Of a DNA stretch of 63,043 bases, positions 29,411 through 37,784 are shown piece after piece. The translations under genes were made by a program, and so were the position numbers. This stretch comes from Parvibaculum sp. Lineage in GTDB: Bacteria; Pseudomonadota; Alphaproteobacteria; Parvibaculales; Parvibaculaceae. The notes below the pieces were generated by a model, which saw only the letters and a list, made by a program, of their open reading frames with translations, did not search any database and had not been told where the DNA came from. The stretch covers positions 1-63,043 of the forward strand of contig NZ_NYVD01000145.1 of NCBI RefSeq assembly GCF_002684405.1. The letters are read 5' to 3'. The first letter of the stretch is position 1, and the number at the start of each line of letters is the position of its first letter.

Positions 29411-29586
29411 TGCCATCTCCCGCCCTGTCGGGTGGTCCATCTCGAAACAATCTGACGAACAGGCATCAAGAGCCATGCCAGCGCAGGCTGTGCCGCAACG
29501 GGTCATACACAGGGGGATGTGACGAAAATCTAGCCGGAAAAGCCGCCCCGACAAAGATACCGGGACAAATTTTACAATGCTGAGAC

Positions 29587-29614
29587 AAAAAAGAGCCGCG
29601 GCGAACCGCGGCTC
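29587..29614 (-). terminator. Rho-independent terminator
   Basis: Perfect 9-base arms 29593-29601 and 29606-29614, tetraloop, and TTTTTT on the minus strand (29587-29592). Confidence 0.92.
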
Positions 29615-29760
29615 AGTTAAAACAGGGAGGCGTCAAACAGAGTGGATAGGAGCCACTCAAAATCCAGATGGCTGGATTTACGCAAGGTCACCCTAGCAAC
29701 CTCTTACTAACAGAAGCTTACCCTTGTAGCAATTTGCCGCAAGGGCGGCAGTCAGATAAT
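29587..29760 (-). ncRNA. Candidate structured small RNA or riboregulatory 3' UTR
   Basis: On the minus strand, in order: stem TGCCGC-ccTT-GCGGCA (29735-29750); stem AAATCCAG-ccat-CTGGATTT (29660-29679); stem GAGTGG/CCACTC (29640-29658); a 9-base GC stem with tetraloop (29593-29614) followed by six T. The first stem competes with CCCTTG/CAAGGG (29721-29726 with 29740-29745). No open frame is present. It could be an independent RNA or the 3' end of the DUF1192 transcript. I do not recognise the family. Confidence 0.45.
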
Positions 29761-29812
29761 TGTCACAGAACAGCCGAATTAATCTTTTTATTTCAACAGG
29801 TTGCGTGACTGC

Positions 29813-30010
29813 CTACTTTTTGAACAGCGCTTCGGCTTCCGACCGGCTCCCCCGCTTGCTATCCAGAAAATTGCGCACACGGTCTATTTCACCTTCCAGC
29901 GCAGTGATTCGGTCCTGAAGCTCCTCGATGCCGAGAAGGCTCAGATCCTCGCTCAGAAATGCGCTCAGCGAGGCGGCCCGCCGACGGCGAGGTTCATTGT
30001 CGTCATCCAT
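29813..30010 (-). CDS. DUF1192 family protein
   Basis: 65 residues: MDDDNEPRRRRAASLSAFLS, then a coiled coil LSLLGIEELQDRITALEGEIDRV and a short basic tail. The family is small, alphaproteobacterial and uncharacterised. Divergent from a quinone oxidoreductase gene, upstream of rcdA on the same strand, with the structured RNA between them. Confidence 0.8.
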   Translation of the reverse strand: MDDDNEPRRRRAASLSAFLSEDLSLLGIEELQDRITALEGEIDRVRNFLDSKRGSRSEAEALFKK

Positions 30011-30151
30011 CGTTTCGTCCTCTCATTTCCGGACGTGTCACGTCTCCCGCCCAGTGTGGGAGCGCCGGTCTTGACCTGCAAGCCGGCCGCAAGGATTGTC
30101 CTGTATCCGAACTCCCAAGCCCCCCAACCAAGCCCCTTTGAGGAACGCCCC

Positions 30152-31156
30152 ATGTCCAACGCCCTGCCCGCCCGGATGACCGCCATCGCCATCGACGAAC
30201 CCGGCGGCCCCGACGTGCTGGTGCCGGTGGAGATCGACCGCCCCGAGCCGGGACATGGCGAGATCCTGATCCGGGTCGGCGCGGCGGGGGTCAACCGGCC
30301 GGACGTCTTTCAGCGCCTGGGCCTCTACCCGGCGCCGCCCGGCGCGCCGGAAACGCCCGGCCTGGAAGTCGCCGGCGAAATCGTCGGCATGGGGCCCGGC
30401 GTCACCAACTGGCGCCTGGGCGACAGGGTTTGCGCGCTGGTGGGCGGCGGCGGCTATGCCGAATATTGCCTCGCCCATGAAAGCCACGCCCTGCCGGTGC
30501 CCTCAGGCCTCAGCCTGACCGAGGCCGCGGCCCTGCCTGAAACCTTTTTCACCGTCTGGACCAATGTCTTCGAGCGCGGCGCGCTGAAGGCGGGCGAAAC
30601 CTTTCTCGTCCATGGCGGCACCAGCGGCATCGGCACGACGGCAATCCAGCTCGCCTCGCTGATGGGCGCCCGCGCCTTTGCCACCGCCGGCTCGCCCGAA
30701 AAATGCGAGGCCTGCCTGAAGCTCGGCGCGGAAGCGGCCATCGACTACAAAACCCAGGATTTCGTGGAAGAAACCAAATCCCTCACCAAGGGCCGCGGCG
30801 TGGACGTGATCCTCGACATGGTGGGCGGGGACTATATTCCCCGTAACATCAAGGCCGCCGCGCAGGACGGCCGGATCGTCTCCATCGCCTTTCTGAACGG
30901 CTCCACGGCGGAGGTGAACTTCATGCCGATCATGCTGAAACGGCTGACGCTGACGGGTTCCACGCTGCGGGCCCGGGGAATTGAGGAAAAAGCAGGCATC
31001 GCCGCGGCGCTCCGGGAAAAAGTCTGGCCGCTGCTGGAGGCGGGCCGGGTAAAACCGGTCATCGACGCCACTTTCCCGCTCCAGGACGCCGCAAAGGCCC
31101 ATGAACGCATGGAATCCAGCGCCCATATCGGCAAGCTCGTCCTCACTTTGGAGTGA
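30152..31156 (+). CDS. NAD(P)H quinone oxidoreductase, zeta-crystallin/PIG3 type
   Basis: 334 residues of the zinc-free medium-chain dehydrogenase superfamily. GroES-like domain (about 1-125, RVGAAGVNRPDVFQRLGLYP) and Rossmann domain with HGGTSGIGTTAIQLA and ATAGSPEKCEAC. No catalytic-zinc ligands. It reduces quinones or enones with NADPH in the cytoplasm. GAGG precedes the ATG at 30152. Confidence 0.92.
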   Translation: MSNALPARMTAIAIDEPGGPDVLVPVEIDRPEPGHGEILIRVGAAGVNRPDVFQRLGLYPAPPGAPETPGLEVAGEIVGMGPGVTNWRLGDRVCALVGGGGYAEYCLAHESHALPVPSGLSLTEAAALPETFFTVWTNVFERGALKAGETFLVHGGTSGIGTTAIQLASLMGARAFATAGSPEKCEACLKLGAEAAIDYKTQDFVEETKSLTKGRGVDVILDMVGGDYIPRNIKAAAQDGRIVSIAFLNGSTAEVNFMPIMLKRLTLTGSTLRARGIEEKAGIAAALREKVWPLLEAGRVKPVIDATFPLQDAAKAHERMESSAHIGKLVLTLE

Positions 31157-31280
31157 CGGAGCCCGGATCGGGCTTTCATTGAGAGCCGTTTGAAATTATA
31201 TAAGCGGCATACCCACTCAATTCTCGATCAGGAGAAAAGGGGTCATCCGGCTGAAACCCGGGTGAACCAGAGGAGATGAT

Positions 31281-32045
31281 ATGACCCAGCCGCTTATGCC
31301 GAAGGCGACCGCCGTCTGGCTCGTCGAAAATACCGCGCTGACTTTCGACCAGATTGCGGAATATTGCGGCCTGCATGTGCTTGAAGTGAAGGGCATCGCC
31401 GATGGCGACGTTGCCGCGGGCATCAAGGGGATGGACCCTGTGGCCGCCGGCCAGCTCTCCCGCGCCGAGATCGAGCGCTGCCAGAACGATTCCGACGCTC
31501 GTCTCAAATCCTCCGAAAGCAAGCACAAGCTGCCGCCGGTCGTCGCTCGCAAAGGCCCGCGCTATACGCCCGTCTCGCGCCGTCAGGATCGCCCCGACGC
31601 GATTGCCTGGCTGCTGCGCTACCATCCGGAACTTTCCGATGCGCAGGTCGGCAAGCTTGTCGGCACGACCAAGCCGACCATTCAGAGCGTGCGCGACCGC
31701 AGCCACTGGAACTCGGCCAACATCAAGCCGGTCGATCCGGTGACGCTGGGCCTGTGCTCGCAGATCGAACTCGATGAGGCGGTCCAGAAGGCCGCCAAGA
31801 AGCTGGAGCGCGAACGCAAGAAGCTCGGCCTCAGCGAGGACGACACCACGCTTCTGCCGACCAGCGAGACCGCCGGCCGTCCGGCCGACCCCTATCCGGC
31901 CGAACTGGAAGCCGCCGCCGGCGAACCGCCCGTCCCCGCTGCGCAGGAAGAGGAAAAGGAAAGGGAATACGATCCCGATTCCGTTTTCGCCAAGCTCAAG
32001 GATGTGACGACCGGCGACGACGAAGACGAGAACAAAGACCAGTAG
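31281..32045 (+). CDS. trcR: Cell cycle transcriptional regulator TrcR (DUF1013)
   Basis: 254 residues. N-terminal DUF1013 block TAVWLVENTALTFDQIAEYCGLH, a second helix-turn-helix-like part (ELSDAQVGKLVGTTKPTIQSV) followed by RDRSHWNSANIKPVDPVTLGLC, then a Lys/Glu coiled region and an acidic C-terminal tail. The family is restricted to alphaproteobacteria, and Caulobacter TrcR is implicated in cell-cycle gene expression. GAGGAG precedes the start. Confidence 0.9.
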   Translation: MTQPLMPKATAVWLVENTALTFDQIAEYCGLHVLEVKGIADGDVAAGIKGMDPVAAGQLSRAEIERCQNDSDARLKSSESKHKLPPVVARKGPRYTPVSRRQDRPDAIAWLLRYHPELSDAQVGKLVGTTKPTIQSVRDRSHWNSANIKPVDPVTLGLCSQIELDEAVQKAAKKLERERKKLGLSEDDTTLLPTSETAGRPADPYPAELEAAAGEPPVPAAQEEEKEREYDPDSVFAKLKDVTTGDDEDENKDQ

Positions 32046-32083
32046 GCGCGCCTTCCTTCTCTCGAATGAACCCGACAATTGCA

Positions 32084-32165
32084 TCATGGCCCGGCTTGTC
32101 CGGGCCATCGACGTTTTGGCGGCGCGTGAAGACGTGGATGCCCCGCATAAAGCGGGGCATGACGC
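32084..32165. repeat. Intergenic palindromic repeat, class 2
   Basis: Two perfect hairpins in tandem: ATGGCCCGG-cttgt-CCGGGCCAT (32087-32109) and ATGCCCCGC-ataaa-GCGGGGCAT (32139-32161), flanked by CATC and GACG. The outer sequences make one larger dyad. Located between convergent trcR and an SDR gene. Resembles the short palindromic elements spread through many alphaproteobacterial genomes. Confidence 0.75.
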
Positions 32166-32189
32166 GCGAGCGAGAGAGAAGCTGCCTAT

Positions 32190-33032
32190 CTATTCCGGAC
32201 CCGGATTTTTCTTGCCGGTCAGGGCGTCGGCCTTCGACGTTCCCTGCATCGTGTAATTCAGCGCAAGACGCCCGCCATCGGCGTAGATCGTCTGCCCCGT
32301 CACATAGCTCGCACCCGACGATGCGAGGAAAACGGCAACCGACGCCACCTCGTCCGGCTGGCCGATGCGGCCCAGCGGCGTGCGCGACAGAATGACGTCC
32401 TTGGCCCGCTTGTCGTCGTTCACGCCGGTCAGCATGTCGGTCTGAATGCTGCCCGGTCCGATGGCATTGACGCGGATGCCATGGGGCGCGAGCGAGATCG
32501 CCATGGTTTCGGTGAGTTGTTTGATCCCGCCCTTGGATGCCGCATAGGCCGCCTGGCTCGGAATGGCCACGATCGCATTCACCGACGACATGTTGATGAT
32601 GGAGCCCGGCTCGCCGCCTTCCTCCACCTGCGCCACCATTTGCTGCGCAACCGCCTGGCCGACCAGAAACGCGCCTTTGAGATTGGTTCGGATGACCTTG
32701 TCGAAACTCTCTTCGTCCAGCGTCAGGAAGTCTCCGCCCAGCGCGATACCGGCATTGCTGACCAGGATGTCGACCCGGCCCCATGTGTCGGTCGTGGCGC
32801 AGACCATGTTGCGCACATCCAGCCGCTCGCCCACATCGCAATAGGCGAAAGCCGCTTCGCCGCCCCGGCCGACGATTTCGGCAGCCGCCGCTTCGCCTTC
32901 CTCTTCGTCGATGTCGGCGATCATCACCTTCGCGCCCTGATCGGCGAATGTCCGCGCGATGGCCTTGCCGATCCCGCGCGCACCGCCCGTCACGATCGCA
33001 ACCTTGTCCTGAAGAATGTCGGTCGCCGTCAT
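32190..33032 (-). CDS. Short-chain dehydrogenase/reductase (SDR)
   Basis: 280 residues, classical SDR: TGGARGIGKA binds the cofactor, NAG motif LVSNAGIAL, and catalytic Ser-Tyr-Lys in NMSSVNA and YAASKGG. C-terminal GQTIYADGG is followed by a 25-residue tail that is longer than usual. FabG-like, but the substrate is unknown. It is 39 bases downstream of a propionyl-CoA synthetase-type gene and probably co-transcribed. Confidence 0.9.
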   Translation of the reverse strand: MTATDILQDKVAIVTGGARGIGKAIARTFADQGAKVMIADIDEEEGEAAAAEIVGRGGEAAFAYCDVGERLDVRNMVCATTDTWGRVDILVSNAGIALGGDFLTLDEESFDKVIRTNLKGAFLVGQAVAQQMVAQVEEGGEPGSIINMSSVNAIVAIPSQAAYAASKGGIKQLTETMAISLAPHGIRVNAIGPGSIQTDMLTGVNDDKRAKDVILSRTPLGRIGQPDEVASVAVFLASSGASYVTGQTIYADGGRLALNYTMQGTSKADALTGKKNPGPE

Positions 33033-33071
33033 GGCTCGCCCCCGCCTCGCTGTTTCGCCGGCTCAGCCGGT

Positions 33072-34973
33072 CTATTTCAACCCGGCATCGCCAAGCACTG
33101 TGGCGATCTCGTCCAGGATCGCCGGATCGTCGATGGTCGCGGGCATGGCCCAGTCCTGACCGTCCGCGATCTTGCGCATCGTGCCGCGCAGCACCTTGCC
33201 CGAACGCGTCTTGGGCAGGCGCTGGACCACCATAGCCTTTTTGAAGGACGCCACCGCGCCGATACGGTCGCGAATGATGGCGACGGCTTCCTTTTCGATG
33301 TCCCCGGCGGGCCGGTCGACGCCCGAATTGAGCACGAGGAATCCCACCGGCACCTGCCCCTTGGTCGCATCGGCAATGCCGATCACGGCGCATTCGGCGA
33401 CATCGGGCAGTTCCGCCAGAACTTCTTCCATCCCGCCGGTGGAAAGCCTGTGGCCTGCGACATTGATGATGTCGTCGGTGCGGCTCATCACGAAGAGATA
33501 CCCGTCCTCGTCCAGATAGCCTGCATCCGCCGTCTTGTAATAGCCGGGATAATCCACGAGATAGGCTTCGCGGAAGCCGTCGTCGTTTTCCCACAAGGTC
33601 GGCAGGCAGCCCGGCGGCAGCGGCAGCTTCACCACGATGGCGCCCGTCGTGTTGGGCGACACCTGCTTGTTCGCCTCGTCCACCACATGAATTTCATAGC
33701 CCGGCATGGCGACGCTGGGCGAACCGTATTTGACGGGCAGTTTTTCGAGCCCGACCGGATTGGCGGCGATGGGCCAGCCCGTTTCCGTCTGCCACCAATG
33801 GTCGATCACCGGCACATTGAGCATACGTTCCGCCCACTGAATGGTGTCGGGGTCCGCTCGCTCGCCCGCCAGGAACAGCGTATCGAGCGAGGAGAGATCG
33901 TATTTGCCGATGAACTCGCCCTTCGGGTCTTCCTTCTTGATCGCGCGGAAGGCGGTCGGCGCGGTGAAGAGCGCCTTCACGCCATGGTCGGCAATGACGC
34001 GCCAGAAGGTGCCCGCATCCGGCGTGCCCACGGGCTTGCCCTCGAAGAGGATGGTGGTGGCGCCATGCAGCAGCGGCGCATAGACGATATAGGAATGGCC
34101 GACCACCCAGCCGACATCGGACGCCGCCCAGAACACATCGCCCGGATCGACGCCATAGATGTTTTTCATCGTCCATTTGAGCGCGACCATGTGCCCGCCA
34201 TTGTCGCGCACCACGCCCTTGGGCTTGCCGGTCGTGCCGGAGGTATAGAGCACATAAAGCGGATCGGTCGCGTCGAGCGCCACGCAGTCGGGCTTGTTGC
34301 CCGCGGCGGCGGCCTCGTCCATCTCCGCCTTCCAGTCGAAGTCGCGGCCCTCGACCAGGGAGGCCTCTTCCATTTCGCGCTGGAAGACGATGCAGGCCTC
34401 GGGCTTGTGGGAAGCCATCTCGATGGCGCGGTCGAGCAGCGGCTTGTAGGCGATGACGCGGCCCGGCTCGAGCCCGCAGGAGGCGGACACGATGAGCTTG
34501 GGCTTGGCATCGTCGATGCGCGTCGCCAGCTCCTTGGCCGCGAAGCCGCCGAACACGACCGAGTGGATCGCCCCGAGGCGGGCACAGGCGAGCATCGCCA
34601 CCGCGGCCTGCGGCACCATGGGCATATAGACGATCACCCGGTCGCCCTTGCCGACACCCTTGCTCTTGAGAACGCCCGCGAAAGTCGCGACCTTGTCCGT
34701 CAGCTCCGCATAGGTGAATTTCTTGACCTTGCCCATCATCGCTGAGTCGTAGATGAGCGCGAGACGGTCGCCATGCCCCGCCTCTACGTGACGGTCGAGC
34801 GCATTCCAGCAGGTGTTGCAGCTTGCCCCGGCAAACCAGTCGGCCAGCCCGCCGTCGCGCATCTCGCGGACCTTGTCGACGGGCGTGAACCAGTCGATCT
34901 CGCCCGCGGCATCGCGCCAGAATCCTTCCGGATCCGCCTGCCAGTTACGATAGGTTTCGGCATAGCTGCTCAT
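33072..34973 (-). CDS. prpE: Propionyl-CoA synthetase-type acyl-CoA ligase
   Basis: 633 residues of the ACS/PrpE subgroup. AMP-binding LYTSGTTGKPKGV, the helix DVGWVVGHSYIVYAPL, WWQTETGW, and the C-terminal SRTDDIINVAGHRLSTG followed by the acetylation-site Lys in LPKTRSGKVLRG. It activates propionate (or acetate) to acyl-CoA with ATP. The AGASCNTCWNALDRHV start region fits PrpE better than Acs. GGGAGG supports the ATG at 34973. No methylcitrate genes are adjacent. Confidence 0.88.
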   Translation of the reverse strand: MSSYAETYRNWQADPEGFWRDAAGEIDWFTPVDKVREMRDGGLADWFAGASCNTCWNALDRHVEAGHGDRLALIYDSAMMGKVKKFTYAELTDKVATFAGVLKSKGVGKGDRVIVYMPMVPQAAVAMLACARLGAIHSVVFGGFAAKELATRIDDAKPKLIVSASCGLEPGRVIAYKPLLDRAIEMASHKPEACIVFQREMEEASLVEGRDFDWKAEMDEAAAAGNKPDCVALDATDPLYVLYTSGTTGKPKGVVRDNGGHMVALKWTMKNIYGVDPGDVFWAASDVGWVVGHSYIVYAPLLHGATTILFEGKPVGTPDAGTFWRVIADHGVKALFTAPTAFRAIKKEDPKGEFIGKYDLSSLDTLFLAGERADPDTIQWAERMLNVPVIDHWWQTETGWPIAANPVGLEKLPVKYGSPSVAMPGYEIHVVDEANKQVSPNTTGAIVVKLPLPPGCLPTLWENDDGFREAYLVDYPGYYKTADAGYLDEDGYLFVMSRTDDIINVAGHRLSTGGMEEVLAELPDVAECAVIGIADATKGQVPVGFLVLNSGVDRPAGDIEKEAVAIIRDRIGAVASFKKAMVVQRLPKTRSGKVLRGTMRKIADGQDWAMPATIDDPAILDEIATVLGDAGLK

Positions 34974-35104
34974 TGGGACACCTCCCGACAAAATGGGCCT
35001 TTACGGCGCTCGTTACGGTCGAAAGGAGCCTATACCGGCACGGCGGCAATCAAAAGTGCGCCTATTGGCTGCACCGGCCGCCAAATCCCGCTAGAACAGC
35101 GGCC

Positions 35105-35863
35105 ATGATTACCGATCCCTGGTTTTACGCAGCCGCCATCCCCGCCATGCTGATCGTCGGTCTCTCCAAGGGAGGGTTCGCAGGCGGCCTTGGCATTCTG
35201 GGCGTACCGCTCATGTCGCTCGCCGTGCCGCCGCTGCAGGCGGCGGGCATCATGCTGCCTATTCTCTGCGCGATGGACGTGATCGGCATCTGGGCCTATC
35301 GCCACAGCTTCGACCGGCACAATCTGAAAATCCTCGTGCCCGGCGCCGCGCTCGGCATTCTCGTTGCCGCGCTCACGGCGCGCTATCTGTCGGAAGCCGT
35401 CATCCTGCTGCTGGTCGGCGGCATCGCGGTCATCTTCGCGCTCGACCACTGGATCGGCCGGCGCGCCGCGCAAGCGCCCAAACCGCCCCATGCGGTGAAG
35501 GGCTCGGTCTGGGGCGGCATAGGCGGCTTCACCAGTTTCATCGCCCATGCCGGCGGCCCGCCCTTTCAGGTCTATATGCTGCCGCAGAAGCTCGACAAGA
35601 AGCTCTATGTCGGCACCAGCGTCTTCTTCTTCTGGCTGGTGAACCTCATCAAGCTGCCGCCCTATGCCTATCTGGGCGAGCTTTCCGTCGGCAATCTGGA
35701 AACGTCCGCGATCCTGCTGCCGCTGGCACCCATCGGCATGCTGCTGGGTATCAAGGCGCTGCATGTCATCCCGGAAAAGCCGTTCTACCGGCTAGCCTAT
35801 ATCCTGGTGTTTCTGGTGGGGCTGAAGCTGCTCTGGGACGGCGGATCGGCGCTTCTGGCCTGA
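35105..35863 (+). CDS. TauE/SafE family membrane permease
   Basis: 252 residues with about eight transmembrane segments. The two internal family repeats begin with GLSKGGFAGGLGILGVPLM and IGGFTSFIAHAGGPPFQVYML. The family exports or imports sulfite, sulfoacetate or related anions across the inner membrane; the substrate is unknown here. Divergent from the PrpE gene by 131 bases, so a link to organic-acid metabolism is possible. Confidence 0.88.
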   Translation: MITDPWFYAAAIPAMLIVGLSKGGFAGGLGILGVPLMSLAVPPLQAAGIMLPILCAMDVIGIWAYRHSFDRHNLKILVPGAALGILVAALTARYLSEAVILLLVGGIAVIFALDHWIGRRAAQAPKPPHAVKGSVWGGIGGFTSFIAHAGGPPFQVYMLPQKLDKKLYVGTSVFFFWLVNLIKLPPYAYLGELSVGNLETSAILLPLAPIGMLLGIKALHVIPEKPFYRLAYILVFLVGLKLLWDGGSALLA

Positions 35864-35903
35864 TCCCCCCCGGCGGCCGCCAATATACCGGGGCCCCTAA
35901 ATA

Positions 35904-35930
35904 CAAAAGCGCCGGGCAATGCCCGGCGCT
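35904..35930 (-). terminator. Rho-independent terminator
   Basis: Perfect 10-base arms AGCGCCGGGC (35908-35917) and GCCCGGCGCT (35921-35930). On the minus strand TTTTG follows. It terminates the small DUF465 gene. Confidence 0.85.
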
Positions 35931-35955
35931 CCCATCTATCCGTTTGCGCCGACGA

Positions 35956-36132
35956 TCAGGCGGCCGTTTCGGTGCCTAATCGCTCGATTTCCTCTTTCAG
36001 CTTGAGTTTTTTCTTCTTGAGTTCCGCGATGTGGAGATCGTCGCTGCTGGAATGAAGCAGCTCGCTGTTGATCTCCTCTTCCAGAGCCTTATGTCGATCA
36101 CGAAGTTCGGCAATGTGAGAATCCAGTGCCAT
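35956..36132 (-). CDS. DUF465 (YdcH-like) small protein
   Basis: 58 residues: MALDSHIAELRDRHKALEEE, then LHIAELKKKKLKLKEEIERL. Two helices form a helical hairpin or coiled coil typical of DUF465. The cytoplasmic function is unknown. The gene is below usual length cut-offs, but an own terminator and family match support it. A second DUF465 gene lies 1.4 kb away on the other strand. Confidence 0.85.
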   Translation of the reverse strand: MALDSHIAELRDRHKALEEEINSELLHSSSDDLHIAELKKKKLKLKEEIERLGTETAA

Positions 36133-36257
36133 ATTGCGACCTACCTTTCGTTACGCTGGAGGGGACAAAAATTCTGACTCCTTTTGCGACCGCTGTCGAA
36201 CGGTCCTGTAAAAAAGCTGTGGATTATTCCCGCTGATTCAACGTAAGTAATTGAAAT

Positions 36258-36932
36258 ATGAGCAGAAAGCCGAAATCCGGAGAGACGGGCTCCATAACAT
36301 CCAGCCCGGCGCCGCAAAACCCGCCCCGGCGCATGATCGTCGGCATCTCGGGCGCGTCCGGCGTGACCTACGGGATCCGCCTTCTGCAGATGCTGAATTC
36401 GCTCGATGTCGAGCCGCATCTCGTCCTGTCCAGGGCCGCGGAAATGACCATCGGCTATGAGACGTCCTTCAATCCGAAAGACGTCGAAAAACTCGCTCAC
36501 ACCGTCTATCGGCAGGACGATGTGGGCGCGGCCATTTCCTCCGGCTCCTTCAAGACCATGGGCATGGTGGTCGCCCCCTGCTCGGTCCGCTCGATGTCCG
36601 AAATCGCGACAGGCGTAACCTCCGGCCTCCTTACCCGGGCGGCCGATGTCGTGCTGAAGGAAAGGCGGAGGCTGGTCCTGATGGTCCGCGAAACGCCGCT
36701 TCATACCGGCCATCTGCGCAGCATGACCCAGCTGTCGGAGATGGGCGCCATCATCGCCCCGCCCGTGCCCGCCTTTTACGCCAACCCCGAAAGCGTGGAC
36801 GATATCGTGACCCAGTCCGCCGCGCGCGTGCTGGATCTTTTCGGTCTGGAAGCCGACGAGACGAAGCGCTGGGGCGAGGACCTGACGGGCGGCAGGCGCA
36901 GGCCGGCATCGCGCGGTAAAAAACCTTCCTGA
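36258..36932 (+). CDS. ubiX: Flavin prenyltransferase UbiX
   Basis: 224 residues. FMN-binding VGISGASGV, APCSVRSMSEIATGV, and the Arg/Thr-rich MVRETPLHTGHLRSM are all present. UbiX makes prenylated FMN for the UbiD decarboxylase of ubiquinone synthesis. The Arg/Lys-rich C-terminal tail (RRRPASRGKKPS) is an extension. UbiD is not in the window. Confidence 0.95.
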   Translation: MSRKPKSGETGSITSSPAPQNPPRRMIVGISGASGVTYGIRLLQMLNSLDVEPHLVLSRAAEMTIGYETSFNPKDVEKLAHTVYRQDDVGAAISSGSFKTMGMVVAPCSVRSMSEIATGVTSGLLTRAADVVLKERRRLVLMVRETPLHTGHLRSMTQLSEMGAIIAPPVPAFYANPESVDDIVTQSAARVLDLFGLEADETKRWGEDLTGGRRRPASRGKKPS

Positions 36933-36936
36933 CCGC

Positions 36937-37443
36937 TCACCGCGCCCCGAACGCGGCATCCAGCAGGAGATGGAAAAGCCCTTCGCGCGTCGCGCCCAGC
37001 GCCATGCCCTTATCCGCCAGATAGGCCTGAAGATTGTGCAGCGCCGTCCCGCGCGCACCCGCCGCGTCGGAACCGGGCGCGCCCTGCGCACGCAGGGCCG
37101 CCTCCAGCGCGTCCTGCATGGCGAATTCAGCATCGAGTTCCAGCGCCTTCACCTTTTCGCGAAGGGCGGCCGCCGCCTCGTCGGGCAACATGGTCTTGAG
37201 CCCGCGCCGCGCCCGGCGCAGCGGCTCCACCGCCTCATGCGACCAGCGCCCGGCAATGCGCCCGAAGGTTCCGAACGCCTCCTCGCCAAAGGCCGGATAG
37301 CCCTCCGACGCCGCGAACAGGCAAAGCAGAACGAGATTGACCTCCAGCCCGTGCTCGTCCTGCAGCGTCAGCAGGGCATGCTCCACGCCGGGCCGGCCGT
37401 AATAGCTCGACGAGAAAGTCCTGAACCGATTTGCCTCGTTCAT
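36937..37443 (-). CDS. TIGR02444 (DUF2390) family protein
   Basis: 168 residues. Core: FSSSYYGRPGVEHALLTLQDEHGLEVNLVLLCLF, split here by family convention into a Tyr-Gly start and an EVNL(V/L)LCL stretch, then WSHEAVEPLRRARRGLK. Helical and cytoplasmic, with no known function. The ATG at 37443 has GGAG nine bases upstream and is preferred to 37458. Convergent with ubiX. Confidence 0.82.
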   Translation of the reverse strand: MNEANRFRTFSSSYYGRPGVEHALLTLQDEHGLEVNLVLLCLFAASEGYPAFGEEAFGTFGRIAGRWSHEAVEPLRRARRGLKTMLPDEAAAALREKVKALELDAEFAMQDALEAALRAQGAPGSDAAGARGTALHNLQAYLADKGMALGATREGLFHLLLDAAFGAR

Positions 37444-37556
37444 GGCGTCATGCTCCATTTCCCGTCCGGCCTTTCCGCGAAGCGCGCTTGTTCCCCCATA
37501 CCATGTAGGGGTATGAAACGGGTTGCACTTGTCGCCCCTCTCGCATGGCTCGCCGC

Positions 37557-37763
37557 ATGACCGAACAGGACGAAGAAGATCTGCGCAACGAACTGGCGCA
37601 ACTGAAGCTGGAACACCGCGACCTCGATGACGCGATCCTGGCGCTCGAAACGCTGCCCATGCCCGATCAGCTTCAGGTGAAGCGGCTGAAGAAGCGCAAG
37701 CTCGTCCTGCGCGACCGCATTCAGGAAATAGACGATATTCTGTTTCCCGATATCATCGCCTGA
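37557..37763 (+). CDS. DUF465 (YdcH-like) small protein
   Basis: 68 residues: MTEQDEEDLRNELAQLKLEHRDLDDAI, then PDQLQVKRLKKRKLVLRDRI. Same helix-loop-helix design as the DUF465 gene at 35956-36132, with a Pro break between helices. A start four codons earlier (37545) is possible. Function unknown. Confidence 0.8.
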   Translation: MTEQDEEDLRNELAQLKLEHRDLDDAILALETLPMPDQLQVKRLKKRKLVLRDRIQEIDDILFPDIIA

Positions 37764-37784
37764 CATATTCAGGCAACGGGACGA

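Larger units (their letters stand above)
29411..29812. other. Intergenic region with structured RNA, rcdA/DUF1192
   Basis: 402 bases. The half next to the DUF1192 gene holds four hairpins and a strong terminator (listed as an RNA). The rest (29411-29586) is the presumed rcdA promoter region; I found no CtrA-type box in it. Confidence 0.6.
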
